DNA of 21,268 nucleotides from Nitrospinaceae bacterium UBA3496 (lineage in GTDB: Bacteria; UBA8248), in NCBI GenBank assembly GCA_002377645.1, contig DFQF01000086.1:1-21268 (forward strand), read 5' to 3'. Every line of letters begins with the position of its first letter. Positions within the stretch are counted from its first letter, which is position 1. The notes below the pieces were generated by a model. The model was not told the DNA's origin. It was given only the letters and a program-made list of their open reading frames with translations, and did no database searches. The position numbers were made by a program, and so were the translations under genes. Shown here in pieces: positions 14,569-21,268 of the stretch.

Positions 14569-16767
14569 CTAGAAAGTAATGGATGAGCCTGTTTGCAGTG
14601 ACTCTAATATCTTGAATGTAGCGAGAGTAGACATGAAAATCTCCTCTTTTGTTAGTTTGGATATTTCATTGCCAGCAATTGCGTCAAAGAAATTTTGTAA
14701 TTCCTCCTGATAGCCCATTTGCTGTCCCGAGGTACGGAAGTTTTTTTTCTTTCCAGAAAAAAAGATTTCCGTTGTTTTGAAATCTTCAATGTGAATGGTA
14801 TTTCCATCAAAAAACATTTCTATACGTTCCCTCGAAAACCCTCTGTCTCCAGATGCGGTATAGATCAGGTTTGCTATTGAACCATCGGCATATTTTAGAG
14901 TTACTGCAATGTTGTCACTATTAAGAGAGGTTTTATTATTTCCTGATATTCTTTCTGCATAAATTTTGCAAACCTTACTGCTAGTAAGATATCCAACTAG
15001 GTCAATAAAATGACATAGTTCTCCAATAATACGGCTTCCACCTTCTTTTTCATCGTGAACCCAATGTTCAGGAGAGACATAGCCTGCATTAATTCTGTAA
15101 TTAATGATTAATGGGTCTTTTCTATTTTCTAGATAATTTATAGTTTTCTGTACATGCGGTGAAAATCGTCTATTGTATCCCACAACTAAAAGAGGAACCT
15201 CTGACTGGGTTTTTCCATTGGACTCTAAAGTAATCAAAGTATCTTTAATCTCATTGAGTTCTGCTTCGCTAATGCATAATGGTTTTTCAACGTAGATATG
15301 CTTCTTTTCATTTAGAGATTCTATTGTCATTTTTGAGTGAGTGCTATGAGGAGTTAAAATCATTACAGCGTCAATATCTTTATTTTCAATAACTTCTTTG
15401 TAGTTTGTTGAAGCTGGTTCTTTAAATAAAAATTTCTTTGAATTGAAGTGTGAACTTGTTCCTGTTGTTGTTGCCAGGGTATGTAAATGAATGTTTTTAA
15501 TTTTTGTCAAAGCTGGCAAGAGTAATGATTTTGCGAAAAGACCTGAACCTATGACTCCCACGGAGATTTCTTTTCCACTTGTTTTTTGTCCTGTTTTTTT
15601 TCTTGGCAAATCGGTATACGATAATTTTTGGTCGAGAGTATCTTTATTTTTGTATTCGAAAATAACTCCTGTGTACACTCCATCGGTATCTTTTAAAATA
15701 TTTTGATAAACGTCTTCTGCTTCTTCTATCTTGAATTTGTGTGAAATTAAATTTTTTGTATTGACCTTTTCTTTAGAAATGAGATGTATCAGTTCTTCTA
15801 GATTACGATTTTCTGTCCATCGCACGTGAGGAAGTGGATAATCAATTCCTTTGTTTTCATAGATTGGATCGAAAGTTCCAGGTCCTGCAGCTTTAGAGAC
15901 AATGATTTGTGCTTCTTTGTGCCACATATCGTTTCTCTCTGGATGAATATCCGCAGTTCCCACAAGAACGATAGTTCCTTTAAATTTAATTACTTCCAAC
16001 GAAGTGTCAATAGGGCCACTGCTATTTGAAGCGGTAGTAATAATTGCTGCGTCTGCCCCGTATCCTTTTGTAATCTTTTCGGTTCCTTCTATTAGGGTTG
16101 ATTCCGAATCGAAAGAAAAATCTGCAGTGAAATTATTTTTCTCCCCTAGTTTTTTTGGATTGATATCCATTGCGATAACTTTACAACCGTAAGCTTTAAG
16201 AATTTGTGTTGTTAATTGCCCTAAAAGGCCAAGTCCGATGACAACTACTGTTTCTCCAAAAGTAAGATTCGCACACCTAATACCATTTAGGGCGATTGCA
16301 CCTACCATTCCAAAAGCAGCGTCTTCCATAGTTAAATTTTCAGGAATCTTGCAGCATAAGTTTTCGGGAACCGAAATAAACTCAGAATGAGAAGCGTAAC
16401 CAGAACCAATACACGCGACTCTATCTCCAGGAGAAAATTGATGAACATCTTTTCCTGTCTCAGTGACCGTTCCAGCGCTGCTGTACCCAAGTGGGGTAGG
16501 GTTGTCCAATCTAGCCATTGCCTCTTGGATAGATTTGGTTAATCCCTCTGTTTGTACCTTTTGGAAAAAGCGTTTTACTAGATCCGGTCTTGCTTTTGCT
16601 TTTCCAAGGATACTCTTTGCTCCGAGTTCAATAACAGAACGTTCCGTTCCCAAACTAATAAGTGAAGCATGGTTCCTGACAAGAACAGAATTTGAAGTGC
16701 AGGAGGGAACAGGAACTTCCGTCAACTCTATCTTGCCTGTTTTGTAATTCTGTATAAGTTGTTTCAT
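14569..16767 (-). CDS. Bi-domain oxidoreductase: MDR-type dehydrogenase fused to Gfo/Idh
   Basis: This 732-residue protein joins two redox domains. Residues 1 to about 370 are MDR-like with GLGLLG at 178-183. The zinc ligands are missing: no Cys-His pair follows the first strand, and GYSSAG (94-99) stands where GHE is normal, so this half is a zinc-free MDR. Residues about 400-732 are Gfo/Idh, with GSGLFA at 407-412, EKP at 494-496 and a GGSRIIGELCHFIDL segment (576-590) containing H586. A Lys/Thr-rich linker (about 375-400) joins them. Such fusions are a known family found in polysaccharide loci, with two oxidations or an oxidation-reduction on one sugar suspected. The ATG at 16767 overlaps the stop of the GT2 gene by 4 bp, tying the two functionally. 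The substrate is unknown. Confidence 0.92.
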   Translation of the reverse strand: MKQLIQNYKTGKIELTEVPVPSCTSNSVLVRNHASLISLGTERSVIELGAKSILGKAKARPDLVKRFFQKVQTEGLTKSIQEAMARLDNPTPLGYSSAGTVTETGKDVHQFSPGDRVACIGSGYASHSEFISVPENLCCKIPENLTMEDAAFGMVGAIALNGIRCANLTFGETVVVIGLGLLGQLTTQILKAYGCKVIAMDINPKKLGEKNNFTADFSFDSESTLIEGTEKITKGYGADAAIITTASNSSGPIDTSLEVIKFKGTIVLVGTADIHPERNDMWHKEAQIIVSKAAGPGTFDPIYENKGIDYPLPHVRWTENRNLEELIHLISKEKVNTKNLISHKFKIEEAEDVYQNILKDTDGVYTGVIFEYKNKDTLDQKLSYTDLPRKKTGQKTSGKEISVGVIGSGLFAKSLLLPALTKIKNIHLHTLATTTGTSSHFNSKKFLFKEPASTNYKEVIENKDIDAVMILTPHSTHSKMTIESLNEKKHIYVEKPLCISEAELNEIKDTLITLESNGKTQSEVPLLVVGYNRRFSPHVQKTINYLENRKDPLIINYRINAGYVSPEHWVHDEKEGGSRIIGELCHFIDLVGYLTSSKVCKIYAERISGNNKTSLNSDNIAVTLKYADGSIANLIYTASGDRGFSRERIEMFFDGNTIHIEDFKTTEIFFSGKKKNFRTSGQQMGYQEELQNFFDAIAGNEISKLTKEEIFMSTLATFKILESLQTGSSITF

Positions 16768-17609
16768 TTTTTTTCACTTTTTACTTGTTTTTTTTTCATT
16801 AAATACTTCACGTCAATAAGAAACGGTAGCCAAAGTCCTTGAAGAAAATGATAAATGAAAGCTTCTTTCCCGTCTAGGAAGCCTCCTCGAACAAAATAAC
16901 GATAATGGAAATAAAAAAATGGTCTTATAAGTGGAGGAAGTTTGTTCCATATCTTTTCGCGAAGCCATCTTTTTCTTTCTGCCTGTGTTCCAAAAAAAGT
17001 GACATTTAGATTTTCATCTTTATTGTTCCGAATTTTGAACAACTCTTCCATTTCAAGAGTCGCAAATTTGTTTTGCCTGTTGATCCATTCGCTTATTCCT
17101 TTTTGATCATCATGGATGATATCATTTTGTAAAAACCCAATATCGCCATCAACTACTATATGTTCATTGACCAATCTGCTTTCACAGTGACTTCTATGCG
17201 TTCGAAAAAGTCTGAGAAGCCAAGTAGGGTAATATCCTCTTCTAATCCATTTTCCCATCCATATAAATCTTCGTTTGATGTAGAACCCATTCTCTTTTGG
17301 AACTTTAGATATCAGTTCTTTTATTTCTTCTTTTGCTTCCGCACTTACCCATTCATCAGCGTCTAGAAAAAGCATCCACTCAGAATCTATGCCAAGATTC
17401 TTAATGGAGTGGTTTCTTTGATCTGCATAGCCTTTGAAACGATTAGTAAAAATTTCACATGGATATGTAGATGCAATTTCTACTGTTTTGTCGGTTGAGA
17501 AGGAATCTAGAACAACAACCTTGTCTGCCCATCCACATACCGATTCTAATGCTTGTGCTATATTCTCTTCTTCGTTATAGGTTAAGATAACTACAGACAA
17601 CTCATTCAA
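16764..17609 (-). CDS. GT2 glycosyltransferase, WaaE/KdtX-like
   Basis: This 281-residue GT-A enzyme transfers a sugar from a nucleotide donor, probably to a lipid-linked glycan or lipopolysaccharide core. The N-terminal SVVILTYNEEENI (5-17), LDSFSTDKT (34-42) and FLDADEW (81-87, the DxD metal motif) are characteristic of the WaaE-like LPS core glucosyltransferase group. The following segment with IKRRFIWMGKWIRRGYYP (about 115-132) and the conserved RL-x-NEHI region also match that group. A hydrophobic C-terminal part may sit against the membrane. The start is TTG at 17609 with GAGGA 6 nt upstream. It is coupled by an ATGA overlap to the fused oxidoreductase and lies 28 bp after the GT4 gene. 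Donor and linkage cannot be read from the sequence. Confidence 0.9.
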   Translation of the reverse strand: MNELSVVILTYNEEENIAQALESVCGWADKVVVLDSFSTDKTVEIASTYPCEIFTNRFKGYADQRNHSIKNLGIDSEWMLFLDADEWVSAEAKEEIKELISKVPKENGFYIKRRFIWMGKWIRRGYYPTWLLRLFRTHRSHCESRLVNEHIVVDGDIGFLQNDIIHDDQKGISEWINRQNKFATLEMEELFKIRNNKDENLNVTFFGTQAERKRWLREKIWNKLPPLIRPFFYFHYRYFVRGGFLDGKEAFIYHFLQGLWLPFLIDVKYLMKKKQVKSEKK

Positions 17610-17637
17610 AACTTATCCTCTTGAAATAAATATGAAT

Positions 17638-18780
17638 TTATATCGTATGGTTTAAAATCTCAATGAATTCAGTTGTATAATGCTGCCAACTCCAATCGTG
17701 CTTTTCTCTATGTTTTTTTGCAAGATTTGAGAATACTTTTTTGTCGATTCCCTCTTTAATAAAAAACTCCATCGAATTAGCAAGTTCTGCAGAGTCAAGA
17801 GGAGAATAGTAATTTGCTGTAGGACCGCAGATTTCTTGATTTATCTTAGTATCGGATGCAATAATTGGAACTTCAGAAAAAATGGCTTCAATCATGGAAA
17901 ATCCAAAACTTTCACACAAAGAAGGGTAAACCATGCAATCAGATAGTTTATACACCCAGCCAATTTGGTTTTGTGGAATACGTCCCATAAAGACAATGGA
18001 ATCTTCAATTTTATTGTCGCGGATGTAATTCCTTAATTCTTTCATTCCTGAAGGCCAATCCTCATCTGAAATTGGAGTGAAAACTTGAAAATTTGAAGAT
18101 TTTTCTTTCAGTAGAGTAATAGCTTTAAGCAATATTTCAAAACCTTTGTGTTTTGCAGCGTGAGTAGGGTAAAAAAATTTCGTTTTATCAGTCTTAAGTT
18201 GCTCGTTGAAATTACTAGAAAGTGGTTCCTCCATCATGTTTTCATGAGAAAAACCGTGATAAAGAGTTTTGAATTTTTTTGAAGAGACTTCTATGCACGA
18301 CTTTTTAATCATTTCTCCCATGGCATTAGATGGAGTCACGATTAAATCTGCTCTTTTCATAGTTTCAACGGCTAGTTTTTTTCTTAAAGAATTAGCAACT
18401 TTTTCCTTAGAACTTATTTGATCAAGATAATAATTGCAAAAATAAATGGGATTTCTCTGAAACAAGATGTGTTTGCAACTTGTTTTGATAGGTCCAAAGT
18501 TCGTTAGTGAGACTATGGCGTCAAAATTCTCTTGTCTAAGTTTTCGCTTAACTTTCAAATTGTCGTTGTAAAGACGATATAAAGAATTGCCGATAAGTTT
18601 ATCTGAAATAGTTTCTACTTTGAAATTCGAAGGTAAAGGTGGATTTTGAAATGATTCGCGTGTAAGGATCGTATATAGATTTAGTGTGTCTTGTTTTCCC
18701 AATTCTGGAAGAAAATTAGTTAGATGCCTCCATGCTCCACCCATACTAACTCCCAATGCATGAATCATAATTTTCTTCAT
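17638..18780 (-). CDS. GT4 glycosyltransferase
   Basis: This 380-residue GT-B fold glycosyltransferase has a C-terminal donor-binding domain with YPSLCESFGFSMIEA (285-299), in which E290 and E298 form the E-x7-E motif of GT4 enzymes. FYPTHAAKHKGFEILLKA (203-220) is the usual start of that domain. The N-terminal MIHALGVSMGGAWRHL (5-20) has the Gly-Gly loop of the acceptor domain. There is no membrane segment, so it should act peripherally at the inner face of the cytoplasmic membrane. ATG at 18780 has AAGGGA about 8 nt upstream. It heads the minus-strand block and faces the divergent region before the AglD-like gene. The sugar transferred is unknown. Confidence 0.9.
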   Translation of the reverse strand: MKKIMIHALGVSMGGAWRHLTNFLPELGKQDTLNLYTILTRESFQNPPLPSNFKVETISDKLIGNSLYRLYNDNLKVKRKLRQENFDAIVSLTNFGPIKTSCKHILFQRNPIYFCNYYLDQISSKEKVANSLRKKLAVETMKRADLIVTPSNAMGEMIKKSCIEVSSKKFKTLYHGFSHENMMEEPLSSNFNEQLKTDKTKFFYPTHAAKHKGFEILLKAITLLKEKSSNFQVFTPISDEDWPSGMKELRNYIRDNKIEDSIVFMGRIPQNQIGWVYKLSDCMVYPSLCESFGFSMIEAIFSEVPIIASDTKINQEICGPTANYYSPLDSAELANSMEFFIKEGIDKKVFSNLAKKHREKHDWSWQHYTTEFIEILNHTI

Positions 18781-18802
18781 TCGTTTATCCCTTGAACACT
18801 GG

Positions 18803-18819
18803 TTTGAACTTTCTTCAAA
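18803..18819. repeat. Short inverted repeat in the divergent promoter region
   Basis: TTTGAA and TTCAAA flank a 5-nt centre (CTTTC), forming a 6+6 bp palindrome four bases upstream of the plus-strand -35 candidate and inside the 5' leader of the minus-strand GT4. It could be an operator; in such AT-rich DNA chance is also possible. Confidence 0.35.
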
Positions 18820-18822
18820 GAT

Positions 18823-18851
18823 TTGACGCTTTTTTCTTTCCTCTGTATGTT
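18823..18851 (+). promoter_or_regulatory. Candidate sigma-70-type promoter
   Basis: TTGACG at 18823-18828 (five of six to consensus), exactly 17 nt, then TATGTT at 18846-18851 (four of six). It points to the membrane-protein gene and would give a leader of about 95 nt. It is the best promoter-like pair seen in the window, judged by eye only. Confidence 0.5.
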
Positions 18852-18941
18852 CTTTCTATACGTTTTTTCTACTCGCCCATAGTTTTCAATAATTTTTACA
18901 TTCTTACAAGTTTTGATTTGCTTCATTAAAGTGACAAGACT

Positions 18942-18946
18942 AGGAG
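18942..18946 (+). promoter_or_regulatory. Ribosome binding site fixing a TTG start at 18953
   Basis: AGGAG ends 6 nt before TTG at 18953. The reading frame's first Met codon comes only well inside the first transmembrane domain region, so the TTG is the likely start. Confidence 0.65.
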
Positions 18947-18952
18947 CCTATT

Positions 18953-19975
18953 TTGTTAAAGGGTAACAAATTATTTCGAAAAATACTCCTTGGAATTCTT
19001 TTTCTTGTTTTCTTCCTTTGGCTTGCATTTAAAGGTTTTGATGGCAAGAAATTTATAGAAATTTTTCAAAAGGTAGAATGGGCCCCTATCTTTTTTTCTT
19101 CTTTCTTGGTTATGCTTGCACATTTTTTGCGCTCGTTGAGATGGAAGTTTTTACTCCGAAAGTCTAATAAGAACATCTCGAAATTTGAAGTTTTCTCTGC
19201 TTTGATTGTGGGGTATTTCGTAAATTCTTTTATTCCAAGAATGGGGGAGTTTGCAAGAGCTTTTTTTTTGAAGAAAGTCTCTGGAACATCATCTGTAGCT
19301 AGTTTGAGTTCTATTGTAATTGATAGGATCTTAGATTTGTTGGCACTTTTGATTCTATTTTTCGTGATTCTGATTTTACATTATTCAAAATTATCTATGA
19401 TAATTCCTTCTCCTATTTTCTCGTTTGGTCTTTTGATTGGGATTACTTCTTTACTATTGGGGCTTACATACTATATTTATAGAGACCCTGCAAGGATTTC
19501 TAAATTTGCAAATAAACTAGGTAGAAAATTCTTTCCTAAGAGAGAATTGACACTTGCAGAAACTTCAAAGAATTTTATTGAGGGGTTAACTGGACTGTTT
19601 GACAGGTCACTTTTGATGCCAATATTTTCTTTGACTATTTTAATCTGGTTTGTCTATTTGTTGAGTGTTTGGATTCTATTCTATTCTTTTCCATTCTCTA
19701 AAATCTCTTCTATGGGGTTTACAGAAGCTTTTTTCCTCATGTTTATGCTCTCTATTGGTGTAATGATACCTTCTCCTGCGGGTACAGGAAGTATTCATTA
19801 TTTTGTTAGTTTTGCATTGACAAACATTTTCTTAGCGAATCCAAACGAATCTCTGGTATTTGCTACAATTGTTCATGGGGTAGGTTTTGTTCCAGTTGTT
19901 TTTTTGGGAATTTTCTTCTGTTTCTGGGGATTGTTTTTAAAAAGTGAAGTGAAATTCGAAGATAAGGACATCTAA
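18953..19975 (+). CDS. AglD/LPG-synthase transmembrane family protein (UPF0104)
   Basis: This 340-residue polytopic inner-membrane protein has hydrophobic segments at about 8-26, 45-60, 80-95, 122-143, 153-175, 221-245, 257-275 and 300-328, giving seven or eight helices. Two family signatures are visible: FIPRMGEFARAFFL (93-106), matching the P-x2-GE-x2-R-x3-L motif, and MIPSPAGTGSIHYF (271-284), matching the P-x2-GG-x-G loop. This family is the membrane part of lysylphosphatidylglycerol synthase and AglD. In glycan loci it is often found beside glycosyltransferases and may move or modify a lipid-linked sugar. The soluble synthase domain is absent. TTG at 18953 follows a good AGGAG site. It is probably cotranscribed with the Wzz-like gene 93 bp downstream. 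Confidence 0.85.
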   Translation: MLKGNKLFRKILLGILFLVFFLWLAFKGFDGKKFIEIFQKVEWAPIFFSSFLVMLAHFLRSLRWKFLLRKSNKNISKFEVFSALIVGYFVNSFIPRMGEFARAFFLKKVSGTSSVASLSSIVIDRILDLLALLILFFVILILHYSKLSMIIPSPIFSFGLLIGITSLLLGLTYYIYRDPARISKFANKLGRKFFPKRELTLAETSKNFIEGLTGLFDRSLLMPIFSLTILIWFVYLLSVWILFYSFPFSKISSMGFTEAFFLMFMLSIGVMIPSPAGTGSIHYFVSFALTNIFLANPNESLVFATIVHGVGFVPVVFLGIFFCFWGLFLKSEVKFEDKDI

Positions 19976-19988
19976 ATATGCTTTTTAA

Positions 19989-20017
19989 TTGAATTATTTT
20001 CATTTTCAAGATAAATT
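19989..20017 (+). promoter_or_regulatory. Weak candidate promoter before the Wzz-like gene
   Basis: TTGAAT at 19989-19994 and TAAATT at 20012-20017 are 17 nt apart, each four of six to consensus. The 93 bp between the two genes is very AT-rich, so this match has little weight. The downstream gene may simply be read from the upstream promoter. Confidence 0.2.
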
Positions 20018-20068
20018 CTGTTTTCCTTTTTGTGTTAAAATTGTTTTCTAAGTATAGGAAATTAAATT

Positions 20069-21268
20069 ATGACGACTTTTTTAGAACAGTTATTTGTTAG
20101 GCAATGGAAATGGTTTTTATTGCTTTTATTCATTCTTGTTTTGATTGTAGGGATGAATCTTAATACATTTTCTACAAAATATTTCGTTTCTGAGGTCATA
20201 ATTGAGTTTAGGAGTCTTGGAAAAAGAACAAAATTGAATCCAGAAAGTGACAAAATGTCTTTTTTAGAAGGGTTCTTTGACCAAGATGTTCGTTCATCTT
20301 CCATATGGTATTCCACTTTATCTAAATCTCCTGAAATAATTAATTCTTTAATACCTGCTATAAGAGAAAAGTTGCCGGATTTAACCCATGCGAAATTACG
20401 GAATTTAATGAAGGTTGAATGGATACGTAGAACTCCAGGATTGAGACTGAAAATTGCACATCCGAATATTTCCACTGCCACATTTATAGTGAATAGATGG
20501 GCAAAAGTATTTGTGAAATATGTATCTGAAAAGAGAAGAAAAGAGATAGGATTGTCCATTAAAGAAGTCAAAGAATTATTGATTCCTGCCGAACGAAAGT
20601 TAGCAAGTTTGATCAAGGAAAAACTATCTATTGAGAACAAGTCAACATTAACTACCATTAATGATTTAGTTTTTCAAAAGAACAACGCATTTGCATCAAT
20701 TTATTCTTTGCACGACAAATTGAATGATATTGTTGCCTTGCCTAGAACTTTTCTTTTCTCTTTGGAAAGAGATTTTTCTTTGCTGGGAGAGTGGATTGTT
20801 TTGTTTGATGAATATTTGAAAGAGGAGACTAAAAGAAAAAGAGTTTCCAAATGGGGAACTGATAAAAGAAGAAGGATTATTGTTGAAGATTTGAATCTTC
20901 TCAAGAAAGAATATAGAAATTTAATTGTTAAGATAAAAAAATTAGAGCCATTGCAGGCTTTCCCTGATTTTGATTTGTTGACTTTGCGACTTAAAAAATT
21001 AGTGTCTTCATTGGATCCCATAATTTTGAGAAATAATCTGATACTCTCTAAAATCAGGAAAGAAAACTTATTTTATCTAGAAGGATTGCTTGTCGCGTTT
21101 TTTAGGAATCAGGTAAATAGTGTTACGTTTAAAGATTTAGTCAAAATTACTAATGTGAAGTTTCAGAGGCTTCCTGAAAAAATATTAAAGAGTGAATCTT
21201 TAAGTAGAGATCTTAGAGACGGGATTGTAAGAGTAGAAAATATCAAGGTTAAAAAAGAGAATCTTTTA
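20069..21268 (+). CDS. Wzz-like polysaccharide chain-length determinant (partial, runs off the window)
   Basis: This open frame runs 400 codons with no stop up to the window edge, starting at ATG 20069 with AGGA at 20056-20059. An N-terminal cytoplasmic stub is followed by one membrane helix at about 15-33. A Wzz-type region comes next: VSEVIIEFRSLG (41-52), then SPEIINSLIP and a LRLKIAHPNISTATFIVNRWAKVFVKY segment (about 129-155), which corresponds to the periplasmic alpha/beta base domain of chain-length proteins. Beyond about 155 it is highly charged and helical, rich in Lys, Glu and Leu, as expected for the long periplasmic coiled-coil. The second membrane helix must lie beyond the edge. 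It would control O-antigen or capsule length. At over 400 residues it is longer than E. coli Wzz (about 325). Confidence 0.82.
   Translation, partial: MTTFLEQLFVRQWKWFLLLLFILVLIVGMNLNTFSTKYFVSEVIIEFRSLGKRTKLNPESDKMSFLEGFFDQDVRSSSIWYSTLSKSPEIINSLIPAIREKLPDLTHAKLRNLMKVEWIRRTPGLRLKIAHPNISTATFIVNRWAKVFVKYVSEKRRKEIGLSIKEVKELLIPAERKLASLIKEKLSIENKSTLTTINDLVFQKNNAFASIYSLHDKLNDIVALPRTFLFSLERDFSLLGEWIVLFDEYLKEETKRKRVSKWGTDKRRRIIVEDLNLLKKEYRNLIVKIKKLEPLQAFPDFDLLTLRLKKLVSSLDPIILRNNLILSKIRKENLFYLEGLLVAFFRNQVNSVTFKDLVKITNVKFQRLPEKILKSESLSRDLRDGIVRVENIKVKKENLL

Noticed and set aside
20062..20658. A 198-codon minus-strand open frame near the right end
   Set aside because: It is antisense to the Wzz-like gene, whose own frame is open to the window edge with a good ribosome site and family-like sequence. 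The same applies to the minus-strand frame at 20701-21021.

Overview
This 21.3 kb window is AT-rich (about two thirds A+T by eye) and is almost entirely coding. It looks like part of a surface-polysaccharide (O-antigen or capsule) locus from a Gram-negative-type bacterium. The content supporting this is a Wzz-like chain-length protein, a WecB UDP-GlcNAc 2-epimerase, four glycosyltransferases, several nucleotide-sugar SDRs, Gfo/Idh oxidoreductases and an AglD/LPG-synthase-type membrane protein. Low GC, frequent TTG starts (five genes by my reading) and the gene mix would fit a spirochaete such as Leptospira. That assignment is tentative, because no rRNA or taxon marker is present.

The genes fall into five strand blocks. 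Block A (+, 2-2217) has the tail of an unidentified CDS, a Gfo/Idh oxidoreductase and an atypical SDR. Block B (-, 9938 down to 2228) is a tightly packed ten-gene run. In transcription order it encodes an extended SDR, a second extended SDR, a SAM methyltransferase, a NUDIX hydrolase, a zinc alcohol dehydrogenase, two small membrane proteins that each end in a winged-helix-like domain, a GT2 glycosyltransferase, a short SDR and an amidohydrolase. Block C (+, 10062-13527) encodes a WbuB-like GT4, an extended SDR and WecB. Block D (-, 18780 down to 13545) encodes a GT4, a WaaE-like GT2, a fused MDR-Gfo/Idh oxidoreductase, endonuclease III and an IsdG-like haem monooxygenase. Block E (+, 18953 to the end) encodes an AglD/UPF0104-type membrane protein and a Wzz-like protein cut off by the window edge.

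Blocks B/C and D/E diverge from short intergenic regions (about 120 and 170 bp). Blocks A/B and C/D converge with only 10 and 17 bp between stop codons, and no hairpin terminator is visible at either junction. My inferred overall role is: SDRs and oxidoreductases make unusual nucleotide sugars, GT2/GT4 enzymes build a lipid-linked repeat at the cytoplasmic face, and the membrane proteins of block E handle transport or chain length. nth and the haem monooxygenase look like passengers with unrelated roles.

The least explained part is the core of block B: a DPM-type GT2 coupled to two paralogous-looking three-TM, winged-helix-like proteins and to an ADH/NUDIX/methyltransferase set. It is the best candidate for an undescribed system here. 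No tRNA, rRNA, CRISPR, IS element or long repeat was seen, and no gene-free stretch exceeds 300 bases.
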